The position numbers and the translations under genes are program-made. Under the pieces are notes generated by a model. That model was not told where the DNA came from. It did no database searches and saw only the letters and a program-made list of their open reading frames with translations. From UBA5972 sp964567685 (GTDB lineage: Bacteria; Pseudomonadota; Alphaproteobacteria; Rhodobacterales; Rhodobacteraceae), in the NCBI GenBank assembly GCA_964567685.1, contig CAZMNO010000002.1:102144-166143 (forward strand): a stretch of 64,000 nt of DNA. The letters are read 5' to 3'. Of the stretch, positions 26,340-35,618 are shown one piece after another (position 1 is the first letter of the stretch; each line of letters opens with the position of its first letter).

Positions 26340-26458
26340 TGCGAATCTGCTGCGCAGCGCTGGCAATCACAATGATGCTGGCGAGCTGTGGAATTGACGG
26401 CGAGCCGCTGACACCACCGGCAAAATCCTCGCAATCAGTCAGGGCTCTGCCGGTCTGA
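26336..26458 (+). CDS. LptM-like microlipoprotein
   Basis: A 40-residue protein with a lipoprotein signal peptide (hydrophobic CCAALAITMMLAS followed by the lipobox Cys) and then CGIDGEPLTPPAKSS. The CGxxGxPLxPP pattern resembles LptM (YifL), a small outer-membrane lipoprotein that aids LptD maturation and in enterobacteria lies next to dapF. Here it overlaps argH (ATGA) and sits two genes before lysA, a similar amino-acid biosynthesis context. The small size makes the functional call an inference. Confidence 0.7.
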   Translation: MMRICCAALAITMMLASCGIDGEPLTPPAKSSQSVRALPV

Positions 26459-26473
26459 TCTGGGAGACAGACA

Positions 26474-27037
26474 ATGCAAACCCTGAACACGGTGCTGAGA
26501 TATCTCGCACTGATCCTCGGCCTTTTTGCTTTTTCCGCGGCACCGATGCTGGCGGAAGACGACAGCGGCCCCACCTTGCTGACGATCACCGGCGAGATCA
26601 GCAACCCCAACCGTACCGGCTATAACGAAGATACCGACAAGTTTTTCGGCTATAACGAGGTCGAGTTCGACAAAGCGGCGATATTCAGCTTCGACGCGCT
26701 GCAAGCCCTGACGCCGGTAACCATCAAGGCAGATTTCCCCAAAGGTCGGCAAGTTCATACATACGAAGGCCCCCTTTTGGCCGATGTCCTTGCCGCAGCC
26801 GGAGCAACCGGCAAGACTGTCACCGTTCAGGCGCTTGACGGCTATGCGGTCGAGGCCCCGCTTGACGAGATGATCGCCCAGGGCGCAGTGGTTGCCTACA
26901 AACGCGATGGTGAAATGTTCGGCATCGGCGATTTTGGCCCGACCCAGATCGTGTTCCCGCGTGCCGAGCGCGACGATCTGAAATACATGCCCGATGATCG
27001 CTGGGTCTGGTCCATCTTCCACATCCGCGTGGAATAG
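26474..27037 (+). CDS. Exported protein with molybdopterin-dependent oxidoreductase-like fold
   Basis: A 187-residue protein with an N-terminal signal peptide (LALILGLFAFSAAPMLA). The mature part resembles the sulfite-oxidase molybdopterin-binding fold (for example TYEGPLLADVLAAAGATGKT, VTVQALDGYAVEAPLDEMIA and a WVWSIFHIRVE ending). It lacks an obvious molybdenum-ligand cysteine, so it may be a non-catalytic relative. It lies between the microlipoprotein gene and DUF2834 in the argH-lysA run. Confidence 0.75.
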   Translation: MQTLNTVLRYLALILGLFAFSAAPMLAEDDSGPTLLTITGEISNPNRTGYNEDTDKFFGYNEVEFDKAAIFSFDALQALTPVTIKADFPKGRQVHTYEGPLLADVLAAAGATGKTVTVQALDGYAVEAPLDEMIAQGAVVAYKRDGEMFGIGDFGPTQIVFPRAERDDLKYMPDDRWVWSIFHIRVE

Positions 27038-27089
27038 TCTAAGCCCTGTCATCGGGTGGCGTTTGACCATCCGGTGACAGGGGCGGGAC

Positions 27090-27407
27090 ATGTCTGCATT
27101 ACGAATTATCTATCTGTTGCTTGCGGTTGTCGGTACGGCGGTGCCGCTGACCTATTTCATTCCCTGGCTGCAGGAAAACGGCTTTGCCTTGTCCGCACTC
27201 GTTGCCGACTGGAAGGTCAATCTTGCCACCACCGGGCTTTACTATGACCTGCTGATCGCCGCTGTTGCCCTTAATGTCTGGATCCTGTTCGAAACCTATG
27301 TGCGCAAGGATTACTGGGTGCTGATCTGTGTTCCCGCCACCTGGCTTATTGGCGTATCCTGCGGCCTGCCGCTTTTCCTCTTCCTGCGCGCGCGTCCGGT
27401 CACCTGA
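27090..27407 (+). CDS. DUF2834 small membrane protein
   Basis: A 105-residue protein with three to four transmembrane helices (LRIIYLLLAVVGTAVPLTYF, YYDLLIAAVALNVWILFETY and the C-terminal helix). The length and helix layout match DUF2834. It ends 1 nt before the lysA start codon. The function is unknown. Confidence 0.8.
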   Translation: MSALRIIYLLLAVVGTAVPLTYFIPWLQENGFALSALVADWKVNLATTGLYYDLLIAAVALNVWILFETYVRKDYWVLICVPATWLIGVSCGLPLFLFLRARPVT

Positions 27408-27408
27408 G

Positions 27409-28674
27409 ATGGATCATTTCCTATACAAAAACGGTGTCCTGCACGCCGAAGACGTGTCCCTGGCAGATATCGCAGGCGAGGTCGGCACACCGTTTTATGT
27501 CTATTCCGCCGCTACGTTCCGCCGCCACTACCTGTTGTTTCAGGAGGCGCTTGACGGGCTTGATCACCTGATCTGTTTTGCCATGAAAGCAAACGGCAAT
27601 CTGGCGATTTTGAAGCTGATGGCTGATCTTGGTGCCGGGATCGATGTTGTCTCTGGCGGTGAATATGCCAAGGCGCGCGCCGCGGGTGTTCCGGGGGAAC
27701 GCATCGTCTTTTCCGGCATCGGCAAGACAAGCACCGAAATGGAACTGGCCCTCAAAGGCGGTATTCGCCAGTTCAACGTGGAAAGCGAACCGGAGCTTTT
27801 GACGCTCAATGAGGTTGCCCTGTCGCTTGGCAAAACCGCGCCGATCACCATAAGGGTCAACCCCGATGTCGACGCTTTGACGCACGAAAAAATCGCCACC
27901 GGCAAATCCGAAAACAAGTTCGGTATACCCATTGCCAAGGCCCGTGAAGCTTACGCCGAAGCCGCTGCCCTGCCGGGGATCGAGGTTGTGGGCATTGACG
28001 TCCATATCGGCTCGCAACTGACCGATCTTGCACCCTTTGAACTGGCCTTCTCCAAGGTGGCCGAGCTGACCGAGACCCTGCGCCACGACGGCCACGACAT
28101 CCGCCGCCTTGATCTTGGCGGCGGGCTTGGCATCCCTTACCAGCGCTCAAACGAAGCGCCGCCACTCCCTTTGGAATACGGCGATGTCATTCGCCGCACG
28201 GTTGGCCATCTGGGCTGCGAGATCGAGATTGAACCGGGTCGTCTGATCGCCGGAAATGCCGGGCTGATGGTCAGCGCGGTGATCTACCTCAAACATGGCG
28301 AGGGGCGTGATTTCCTGATCCTTGACGGGGCGATGAACGACCTTGTGCGCCCCGCCCTATACGAAGCACATCACGATATCGTCGCTGTAAACGAATCCGA
28401 ACCCGGCACCCCGCAATCACCTGTCGATATCGTCGGCCCGGTCTGTGAAAGTGGTGATACATTCGCCAAACAGCGTGATATGCCAGCACTTGGGGCCGGT
28501 GATCTGGTCGCTTTCCGCTCGGCAGGGGCCTATGGGGCGGTCATGGCCTCGGAATACAACGCCCGCCCGCTGATCCCGGAAGTGCTTGTAGACGGGGATC
28601 AATTTGCCGTCATTCGCGCACGTCCGAGCTATGAAGATATGATAAACCGAGATACACTTCCTGCGTGGCTCTAG
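27409..28674 (+). CDS. lysA: Diaminopimelate decarboxylase
   Basis: A 421-residue PLP enzyme that converts meso-diaminopimelate to lysine. It has the CFAMKANGNLAILKL lysine region, VHIGSQL, LDLGGGLGIPY and, near the C-terminus, GPVCESGD and YGAVMASEYN. The start is the ATG at 27409, directly after the DUF2834 stop codon. The upstream microlipoprotein/DUF2834 arrangement suggests a single transcript from argH onwards. Confidence 0.97.
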   Translation: MDHFLYKNGVLHAEDVSLADIAGEVGTPFYVYSAATFRRHYLLFQEALDGLDHLICFAMKANGNLAILKLMADLGAGIDVVSGGEYAKARAAGVPGERIVFSGIGKTSTEMELALKGGIRQFNVESEPELLTLNEVALSLGKTAPITIRVNPDVDALTHEKIATGKSENKFGIPIAKAREAYAEAAALPGIEVVGIDVHIGSQLTDLAPFELAFSKVAELTETLRHDGHDIRRLDLGGGLGIPYQRSNEAPPLPLEYGDVIRRTVGHLGCEIEIEPGRLIAGNAGLMVSAVIYLKHGEGRDFLILDGAMNDLVRPALYEAHHDIVAVNESEPGTPQSPVDIVGPVCESGDTFAKQRDMPALGAGDLVAFRSAGAYGAVMASEYNARPLIPEVLVDGDQFAVIRARPSYEDMINRDTLPAWL

Positions 28675-28701
28675 GCATTTGCCGGCCTTGCAAGGTATCG
28701 G

Positions 28702-31284
28702 ATGCGCAAAGCGAAGCGAAATATCGAGATTTCGACGACTCAGGTCATGCACAGGGCCCGGGCGCTGAAAGCACTGCGCCGCCCGCTGACCCTGACCCGG
28801 GCCGGAATGGCGCTGGAACGCGCAACAAGGGCCTTCTGGCCCTTCTGGTCGTGGCTTTTTGCGGTTTGGACGGTGCTGTCTTTCGGCCTGATCGGGCAAT
28901 TGTCGATCGAATTAGCCTATATCCTGACATTGCTGGGTATTGGCGGGCTTGTCGGGTTCCTCATCCATGGTATCCGGCGATTCCACTGGCCGAAGATGGA
29001 GGATGCCGCCGACCGGCTCGACCGCTCGCTCAAAGGGCGTCCGCTGACCGCGATGTGGGATAGTCAGGCCATCGGTGCGGACGATACCGCCTCGACCGGT
29101 GTCTGGCGGGCGCATGTGGAACAGATGACGGCCCGCGCCGCCAAAGCCAAAGCGGTGGAACCTGATCTGCGCATATCGCGCCGCGACCCCTTCGGGCTGC
29201 GTTATGTTGCGGCAACGGCGGTGGTGATCGCGGTGATGTTCGGCTCGGTCAATGACGGCAGCGGGCTCAGGGATGTGCTCAGCCCGCAGGAAAGTGTCGC
29301 CGAGATAACCGGCCCGATCTATGAAGGCTGGATAGAGCCGCCGCGCTATACCGGATTGCCAACGATTTACCTTAACGAGATAAGTGGCGGTGACCGTCTG
29401 CCGGTGCCGGTTGGCAGTAAAGTCACGCTCAGGCTTTATGGGCAGACCGACGGGCTGGCCTTCAACGAAAGTGTTTCCGGCCGTGAGGCAGTGGAAAACG
29501 AGGGAGAAGCCGAGACCACAGCGCAGACACAGCTTGATTTCTTTGTCACCCAAAGCGGGGCAATCCGCCTTGATGGCGCTGGGGATGACGCGCCGAACTG
29601 GCAGATCGACCTGATCCCCGACACCCCGCCGATGATCGCCGTCACTGGCCCCGTTGAACGAACCCCAAAAGGCGAAACCCGGCTCAGTTTCCGCGCGGCG
29701 GATGATTACGCCGTGGTTGCAGGCCTCGCCATATTCGAGCTTGATCTGGTGGCTGTTGACCGGCGTTATGGTCTGGCGCTGGCTCCTGAACCAAGGCAGA
29801 GGATCACGCTTGATATCCCGCTTCCATTTACCGGCAACACCCGGGATTTTGCCGATATCATGGTTGAAGACCTGTCCAAACACCCCTGGGCAGGTCTGCC
29901 CGTGACGCTGCATCTCAAAGCATTTGATGATCTGGAACAGGAAGCCTCTGCCGAACCCGAAACGATCATTCTGCCCGGGCGCCGTTTTTTCGACCCACTG
30001 GCCTCGGCTATCGTTGAACAGCGCCGGGATTTATTGTGGAACCGGCAGAACGGCATGCGCGTTGCGCAGATTTTGCGGGCGGTCAGCAATATCCCCGAGG
30101 ATATTTTTGACAACAACGACGCCTATCTTCAGTTGCGCTCTGCCATCACGCGGATGGAAGGTGGTCTGGATTCCAGCCTGACCGACGAGCTGCGCGATGA
30201 AATCGCCGAGCTTTTGTGGAGCACCGCCTTGTTGATCGAAGAGGGCGATCTGACTGATGCCGAGGCCCGCCTGCGCCGCGCCGAAGAGCGGTTGGCCGAG
30301 GCCATTGAAAACGGTGCCACAGAGGAGGAAATCGCCGAGCTTACCGAAGAACTCCGCCGCGCCATGATGGAATACCTCGAACAGCTCGCGCGCGAGGCCG
30401 AACTGAACCCCGATCAGCAGCCCGATGATGGCGATACAGAATGGGTCACCAGCGATCAGTTGCAGCAGATGCTGGACCGAATAGAAGAGCTGATGCGCGA
30501 GGGGCGCACCGAAGAAGCCCAGCAAATGCTCGAAGCCCTGCGCGAAATGATGGAAAACATGCGCACCGCGCGCCGTCAGCAGGGCGAGGGGCAGGGGCAG
30601 GGTCAGCAGGCCATGCGCGGTTTGCAGGATATCCTGCGTCAGCAACAGCAATTGTCAGATGACGCGTTTCGCCAGTTGCAGGATCAGTTCAACGGGCAGC
30701 AACCACCGGGCGATCGGCCAAACTCCAACGATCAGGGGCGTGGCACTGGGGAGAACGATGGCAACCGCCGCGACAACCCGCCCACGGCAGATGATCTGGC
30801 GGGGCGGCAGGAAGCCTTACGCGAATTGCTGGAAAACCAGCGCCGCGGATTGCCCGATGGAAATACCGATGAAGGTCGCGCAGCGCGGGAAGCGCTGCGG
30901 CAGGCCGAACGCGAAATGGGCGATGCCCGCGATGCCCTGCGTCAGGGTGATCTGCCGCGCGCCCTTGACGATCAGGCCGAAGCTTTGGAAGCGCTGCGCG
31001 AAGGCATCGAGAATTTGGGCCGCGAAATCGCCCGCAATCAAAGCCAGAACATGGGCCGTCAGGGCGAACAGGCGGGCAGTCCTGACCCTAACTCCGAAAC
31101 CGACCCACTGGGTCGGCAGACGGGCACGATGGGGCGGATCGGTTCCGAAGACGGTCTTTTGCCCAGTGAAGAACTCGCCATGCGCTCGCGCCAGCTGATG
31201 GAAGAGATTCGCCGCCGCTCAGGCGAAAAGAGCCGCCCGCGGGTGGAGCTTGATTATCTGGAAAGACTGCTCGACCGGTTCTGA
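28702..31284 (+). CDS. Large membrane protein of the DUF4175 / TIGR02302 type
   Basis: An 860-residue protein with two transmembrane helices near residues 50-100, a third near 165-185, and a periplasmic beta-rich region (about 200-430). The C-terminal half is strongly helical, rich in Gln, Glu and Arg, with heptad-like runs and low-complexity EGQGQGQQAMRG and QQQQL segments. This layout matches the alphaproteobacterial TIGR02302 family of unknown function. It follows lysA and is convergent with a zinc-ribbon gene. Confidence 0.82.
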   Translation: MRKAKRNIEISTTQVMHRARALKALRRPLTLTRAGMALERATRAFWPFWSWLFAVWTVLSFGLIGQLSIELAYILTLLGIGGLVGFLIHGIRRFHWPKMEDAADRLDRSLKGRPLTAMWDSQAIGADDTASTGVWRAHVEQMTARAAKAKAVEPDLRISRRDPFGLRYVAATAVVIAVMFGSVNDGSGLRDVLSPQESVAEITGPIYEGWIEPPRYTGLPTIYLNEISGGDRLPVPVGSKVTLRLYGQTDGLAFNESVSGREAVENEGEAETTAQTQLDFFVTQSGAIRLDGAGDDAPNWQIDLIPDTPPMIAVTGPVERTPKGETRLSFRAADDYAVVAGLAIFELDLVAVDRRYGLALAPEPRQRITLDIPLPFTGNTRDFADIMVEDLSKHPWAGLPVTLHLKAFDDLEQEASAEPETIILPGRRFFDPLASAIVEQRRDLLWNRQNGMRVAQILRAVSNIPEDIFDNNDAYLQLRSAITRMEGGLDSSLTDELRDEIAELLWSTALLIEEGDLTDAEARLRRAEERLAEAIENGATEEEIAELTEELRRAMMEYLEQLAREAELNPDQQPDDGDTEWVTSDQLQQMLDRIEELMREGRTEEAQQMLEALREMMENMRTARRQQGEGQGQGQQAMRGLQDILRQQQQLSDDAFRQLQDQFNGQQPPGDRPNSNDQGRGTGENDGNRRDNPPTADDLAGRQEALRELLENQRRGLPDGNTDEGRAAREALRQAEREMGDARDALRQGDLPRALDDQAEALEALREGIENLGREIARNQSQNMGRQGEQAGSPDPNSETDPLGRQTGTMGRIGSEDGLLPSEELAMRSRQLMEEIRRRSGEKSRPRVELDYLERLLDRF

Positions 31285-31353
31285 GGGGAATTGGCCTTCG
31301 GTTTTGTCATCAGCTGAATTGCGATATTCTGGACGAGGTGTCAGCCGCAAAGC

Positions 31354-32355
31354 TCAGAGATACTGCGCCATCAGGTTCTGCGCAGCCTCGATCAGGGCCG
31401 CAACCGCACCGGCAAATCTCAAACGCGCGGCATCGACAATATTTGTGTAGGTTTCAAGATAAGGCGCAGCCTCGGGCAAAGCTGCAACAATCTGTGCTTC
31501 CAGCGCGTAAGCGGCCAATAGAACTAGGCCGATCAGAATCGCCAGGTAGAACCCGAACTTGTTACCGCGCCTTGACCTTGGTTCAACAATATCAACCAGT
31601 TGCTCCTGATCGCAGCGATCTTTGTCAGAGGCCGAACGCAGAGACGAATTCAGCTCATCAACATCCGGTAAGTCGCGGGGATGCGGTTCACGTGCGCGTG
31701 CCCGGCGAGGGGCTGGCGCCAGTTCGTCATCATCCCCGTCCTCAGGCGCCTCCGATTCATCTTCATCATCGTCTTCAGAGGCGGAAAGATGCAATCGCTG
31801 CTCGCGCTCCCGGTCCGGTCGTTCAGTTCGCGTGGCCGTCAGGCGAGACCGTGCCGCACGGGCGCGAAATGCCAGGGAATCCTCGTCAGAGGAGTCTTCT
31901 TCGTCCGCGTCCTCATCCGGCACATCCGCCGGTTCATCATCAGCGGCTGTGCCACCTTCTGCATCGCGGCGGGCCGTTTCATGTTCAGCCTCGCGACGCA
32001 GGATATCAAGAACACTGGGGTCGGTTGGTCGCGCTTTCGGACGCTCGGCAGGACCGGACTCATCACCTTCTTCCGGTTCGTCGTCTTCGTCAGGCTCACC
32101 TGTCCCTTCGGCATCGTCTGCCACATCGTCTTCGATTTCCACAACACTGGGTGCGTCAGGCGCATCCAAACCTGCGGCTTCCTCATCCTGCGTATCTTCG
32201 GCAGGATCGGGTTCTGGTGCGTTTCTCAGCGGAATTGCGGGATTTTGAAACCAGGTATTTCCGCAGTTCGCGCATTGAACATCGCGCCCTGTCTCCGGGA
32301 TAGCGCTGTCGTCAACCTCGTATTGGGCTGCACAATTTGGGCAAACCAGACGCAT
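31354..32355 (-). CDS. Zinc-ribbon (MJ0042-type) membrane protein with acidic linker
   Basis: A 333-residue protein. The first 40 residues contain the two-CxxC zinc ribbon MRLVCPNCAAQYEVDDSAIP with VQCANCGNTWFQ. A very long Asp/Glu/Arg-rich low-complexity linker follows, and then a single transmembrane helix near the C-terminus (FGFYLAILIGLVLLAAYAL). The family is widespread in Rhodobacteraceae next to ftsEX, here divergently. The function is unknown. The antisense strand carries a long serine-rich open frame that I regard as an artefact. Confidence 0.82.
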   Translation of the reverse strand: MRLVCPNCAAQYEVDDSAIPETGRDVQCANCGNTWFQNPAIPLRNAPEPDPAEDTQDEEAAGLDAPDAPSVVEIEDDVADDAEGTGEPDEDDEPEEGDESGPAERPKARPTDPSVLDILRREAEHETARRDAEGGTAADDEPADVPDEDADEEDSSDEDSLAFRARAARSRLTATRTERPDREREQRLHLSASEDDDEDESEAPEDGDDDELAPAPRRARAREPHPRDLPDVDELNSSLRSASDKDRCDQEQLVDIVEPRSRRGNKFGFYLAILIGLVLLAAYALEAQIVAALPEAAPYLETYTNIVDAARLRFAGAVAALIEAAQNLMAQYL

Positions 32356-32564
32356 TCAACCCTCAAGATTTTGTTTCTGCTCGCATTTGGGCGAATCGCC
32401 CCCCTTTGTCATTTGTAACGGCGCATGCGTGTCATTCCAAGTATCAGCTCGTTTCATGGCAAGATGCGCCTTGGCACGATAAGAGCCGGTTAATCCGGTT
32501 CCTAAAGATTGCAACCTCGGCAAGGCTGGGCAAATATCAGCCAAGCAGAGAATCGGAGCAGACA

Positions 32565-33242
32565 TTGATCGAGTTGGAAAACGCTGCCTTCACCTATGGC
32601 GGCGGGGATATCCTGACGGAACTGACCCTTCGACTTGCGCCGGGCTCGTTTCATTTTCTGACCGGTCCGTCGGGATCGGGCAAGACGACGCTACTCAGGC
32701 TCTGCACCATGCAATTGCTGCCAAGTGCCGGAAATGTCCGCATTTTTGACACCGATGTTCGGGAGATGTCGCGTGATCAGGTGGCCACGACGCGGCGGCG
32801 CATCGGCATTGTGCATCAGGATTGCCAGTTTCTCGATCACCTCAGCCTGGCTGAAAACATCGCTTTGCCACTGAATGTCTCGGGCCGGGATGCCGGGGCC
32901 GAGCAGGGGAATATGGACGAGTTGCTGTCCTGGGTCGGGTTGGCCAACCAGAAAGCGGCTCTGCCCCCCCAGCTTTCAGGTGGTGAACGCCAGCGCGCCG
33001 CCCTGGCGCGGGCGGTCATCATGTCACCCGATGTCATCGTTGCGGACGAGCCGACTGGCAATATCGACTGGGAAATGTCGCTGCGCCTGCTGAAACTGCT
33101 GGTGGAACTCAACAAGATGGGCAAAACGGTCCTGATTGCCACGCATGATCTCAATCTGATCCGCAACACCAAATCCCAGATCTCAGCCCGGGTTCTGCGC
33201 ATCCATAATCGCAAGCTGCAACTGGCGGGGGCGGATCTGTGA
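32565..33242 (+). CDS. ftsE: Cell division ATP-binding protein FtsE
   Basis: A 225-residue ABC ATPase with Walker A GPSGSGKTTLLRL, the signature LSGGERQRAALARA and Walker B VIVADEPTGNIDW. With FtsX it controls peptidoglycan hydrolases at the septum. I set the start at the TTG at 32565 (reading IELENAAFTYGGG) because GGAG lies 6 nt upstream and this gives the usual FtsE length. Its stop codon overlaps the ftsX GTG start. Confidence 0.93.
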   Translation: MIELENAAFTYGGGDILTELTLRLAPGSFHFLTGPSGSGKTTLLRLCTMQLLPSAGNVRIFDTDVREMSRDQVATTRRRIGIVHQDCQFLDHLSLAENIALPLNVSGRDAGAEQGNMDELLSWVGLANQKAALPPQLSGGERQRAALARAVIMSPDVIVADEPTGNIDWEMSLRLLKLLVELNKMGKTVLIATHDLNLIRNTKSQISARVLRIHNRKLQLAGADL

Positions 33243-34144
33243 GGGCGTTTATGCAATCATTGCAGACGATCTTTCTGGGAGATCAGAATGCCGACAAAGT
33301 GGTGCCGCCATCAGGGTATACAGCGCGGCTAACCACCTTTACCGCTGCCGCAATGGCGTTTCTTGCGGTCTTTGCTCTGGCACTTGCACTGGCCACCGGA
33401 CGCCTTGCCGATCGCTGGTCGGCCGAGCTTGCCCGCACCGCCACCGTGCGCATCTCAGCACCCGAAGGGCAGATGGAAGCCCAATCACAAGCCGTGCTGA
33501 AAGTTCTTGAAACCACACCCGGCATCGCTTCGGCCAGGGTTTTGAGCGATGACGAACAGCGGCAGTTGCTGGAACCCTGGTTTGGCCCTGACCTGCCGGT
33601 CGATACATTGCCCATTCCACGCCTGATCGAGGTGGTCGAAGACCCAAGCGGCCCTGATGTCGAAGGGCTGCGCCTGCGCCTGTCGGCCGAGGCGCCGGGG
33701 GCGATTTTTGATGATCACACGCGCTGGCGCCAACCGCTGATCGATGCCGCCACCCGTCTCAGGATGCTGGCCGGGTTTTCCATTGCGCTGATTGCCCTGT
33801 CAACGGCAGCAATGATCACGCTGGCGGCCAATTCCGCACTGGCGGCCAATGCCACGGTGATATCGGTTTTGCGGCTGGTCGGGGCGAAAGACAGCTATAT
33901 CGCCCGCGCTTTCGTGCGCCGGTTCACGCTCCGCGCGTTTGCCGGGGCTCTGGTTGGGGCATTGCTGGCCATGGTCGGCGTTCAGCTTTTGCCAGCGGCG
34001 GCACAGGAAGGGGCATTTCTGACCGGGCTTGGCTTTCGCGGCTGGCACTGGCTGCTTCCTCTCACCATACCGCCGGGGGCTGCAATCGTTGCTTTCTGGG
34101 CCACGCGCGCCGCTGCATTCAGGACACTGAAAGGGTTAAGCTGA
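33239..34144 (+). CDS. ftsX: Cell division protein FtsX
   Basis: A 301-residue membrane partner of FtsE. It has an N-terminal helix (FTAAAMAFLAVFALALALAT), a periplasmic domain and three C-terminal helices (AGFSIALIALSTAAMITLAA, FAGALVGALLAMVGVQLL and WLLPLTIPPGAAIVAFW), as expected for FtsX. It starts with GTG overlapping the ftsE stop codon. The stop codon overlaps the ATG of the acyltransferase gene, so ftsE, ftsX and plsC are one translationally coupled operon. Confidence 0.92.
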   Translation: MRAFMQSLQTIFLGDQNADKVVPPSGYTARLTTFTAAAMAFLAVFALALALATGRLADRWSAELARTATVRISAPEGQMEAQSQAVLKVLETTPGIASARVLSDDEQRQLLEPWFGPDLPVDTLPIPRLIEVVEDPSGPDVEGLRLRLSAEAPGAIFDDHTRWRQPLIDAATRLRMLAGFSIALIALSTAAMITLAANSALAANATVISVLRLVGAKDSYIARAFVRRFTLRAFAGALVGALLAMVGVQLLPAAAQEGAFLTGLGFRGWHWLLPLTIPPGAAIVAFWATRAAAFRTLKGLS

Positions 34145-34890
34145 TGGGTGTTCTCGTTCAATATGTCATGTCGTTTATCTTCATCGGCCAGATGTATCTG
34201 ATGATGTTACTGATGGCGCTGTTCTTTACACCTTTTGCGATCTTTTCCCGTGTCTGGACGTTTCGCGCCATTCACACCTATTGCGGCTGGGTGCGGTGGA
34301 CCGCAAGCTGGATGGTCGGGCTGCACTCGGAAATTCGCGGCGAGGTGCCGACCGGTGAAGTTCTGGTCGCCTCAAAGCATCAGAGTTTCTTTGACATCAT
34401 CCTGATCGTGCACGCCGTGCCCCGCGCCAAATTCATCATGAAGAAAGAGATCATCTGGACCCCCATCGTCGGTTTTTACGCCAAGCGCATGGGCTGTGTC
34501 TCGGTGGATCGGGGAAAGCGCAGCAAAGCGATCAAAATGATGGTGGACGGGGTGCGATCCGGGGCGCAGAAGCCTGGCCAGCTGATCATTTTTCCGCAAG
34601 GTACACGGGTCGCTGCCGGTGCGACGCGGGAATATAAAATCGGCTCCGGTGTTCTTTATAAGGAAACAGGGCAAAGTTGCGTCCCTGTGGCCACCAATGT
34701 GGGCGTATTCTGGCCCCGCCACGGGATATACCGCAGGCCGGGCATGGCGGTGCTGGAGTTTCTGCCCGCGATCGAGCCTGGTTTGTCCACCGGAGATTTC
34801 ATGCGCGTGTTGGAAGACCAGATCGAGACCCGGTCAAACCAGCTGATGGCGGCTACCGGATTTGATGTGGAGAAGGCGAAATGGCCGTGA
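34144..34890 (+). CDS. plsC: 1-acyl-sn-glycerol-3-phosphate acyltransferase PlsC
   Basis: A 248-residue membrane-associated acyltransferase with the catalytic HX4D motif in SKHQSFFDIIL and the substrate motif FPQGTR. An N-terminal transmembrane helix anchors it. It converts lysophosphatidic acid to phosphatidic acid. It is coupled to ftsX by an overlapping stop and start (TGATG) and to the next gene by a 10-nt overlap. Confidence 0.92.
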   Translation: MGVLVQYVMSFIFIGQMYLMMLLMALFFTPFAIFSRVWTFRAIHTYCGWVRWTASWMVGLHSEIRGEVPTGEVLVASKHQSFFDIILIVHAVPRAKFIMKKEIIWTPIVGFYAKRMGCVSVDRGKRSKAIKMMVDGVRSGAQKPGQLIIFPQGTRVAAGATREYKIGSGVLYKETGQSCVPVATNVGVFWPRHGIYRRPGMAVLEFLPAIEPGLSTGDFMRVLEDQIETRSNQLMAATGFDVEKAKWP

Positions 34891-35504
34891 AATACCTGCG
34901 CGATATCAGCGAACTTGAGGCGATTTATGGCGAACCGGTGCCCACGTCTCTGACTAAGGTGGTGCGTCGCATGACGCCCCTTTACCGTCGCTGGATCATG
35001 GCATCGAAATTCTGCGTTCTGTCAACGGTCGGCCCGGAAGGCACCGATGCAACGCCACGCGGTGATAATGGGCCGGTGGTGGCGGAACTGGATGAACAGA
35101 CGCTGTTGATGCCCGACTGGGCCGGCAATAACCGGATCGACAGCCTGCGCAATATTGTGCGCGATGACCGGGTGTCGCTGATGTTCATGGTGCAGGGCTC
35201 AAACAACGTCGTCAGGGTCAACGGGCGCGGCAGGGTGACGGCGGATAGCGACATCAGAGAGCGGTTTATCAAAGCAGGTAAACTGCCGCGAACCGTGCTG
35301 GTCGTTGCCATTGCGGAGATCTATTTCCAGTGCGCCAAGGCGGTCATGAGGGCCGGTCTCTGGGGGAAGGACGAAGCACCGGATGTGCCGACCGCCGGGG
35401 ATTTCATCCGGGCAGCGACCAAAGGAGCGGAAGGCGGAGCGGCATATGATGCCACCTATGAGGCGCGCGCCAAAAAGCAGTTTTGGGAGAGGGATTACGG
35501 GTAA
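34881..35504 (+). CDS. Pyridoxamine 5'-phosphate oxidase-like FMN protein
   Basis: A 207-residue split-barrel flavoprotein. The region FCVLSTVGPEGTDATPRGDN with LLMPDWAGNNRIDSLRNI matches the MSMEG_1061-type PPOX group, which bind FMN or F420 and often act as general reductases. It overlaps plsC by 10 nt and is the last gene of the ftsEX run. The substrate is unknown. Confidence 0.82.
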   Translation: MAVKYLRDISELEAIYGEPVPTSLTKVVRRMTPLYRRWIMASKFCVLSTVGPEGTDATPRGDNGPVVAELDEQTLLMPDWAGNNRIDSLRNIVRDDRVSLMFMVQGSNNVVRVNGRGRVTADSDIRERFIKAGKLPRTVLVVAIAEIYFQCAKAVMRAGLWGKDEAPDVPTAGDFIRAATKGAEGGAAYDATYEARAKKQFWERDYG

Positions 35505-35618
35505 CGACCGCTTGGCCTGAAGACAAAGGCTTTTTCGACAACGCCGGATTTGACTTGGTGCGCGTCAGTGATGGGTTGCGGGCTTCGCCCTGCAATCAGC
35601 GCCTGGTGCCAGTGCGCC

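Noticed and set aside
31622..32248. Long serine-rich open frame on the plus strand
   Set aside because: It is antisense to the acidic low-complexity linker of the zinc-ribbon protein. Its composition is the mirror of Asp/Glu/Arg codons and it has no ribosome binding site.
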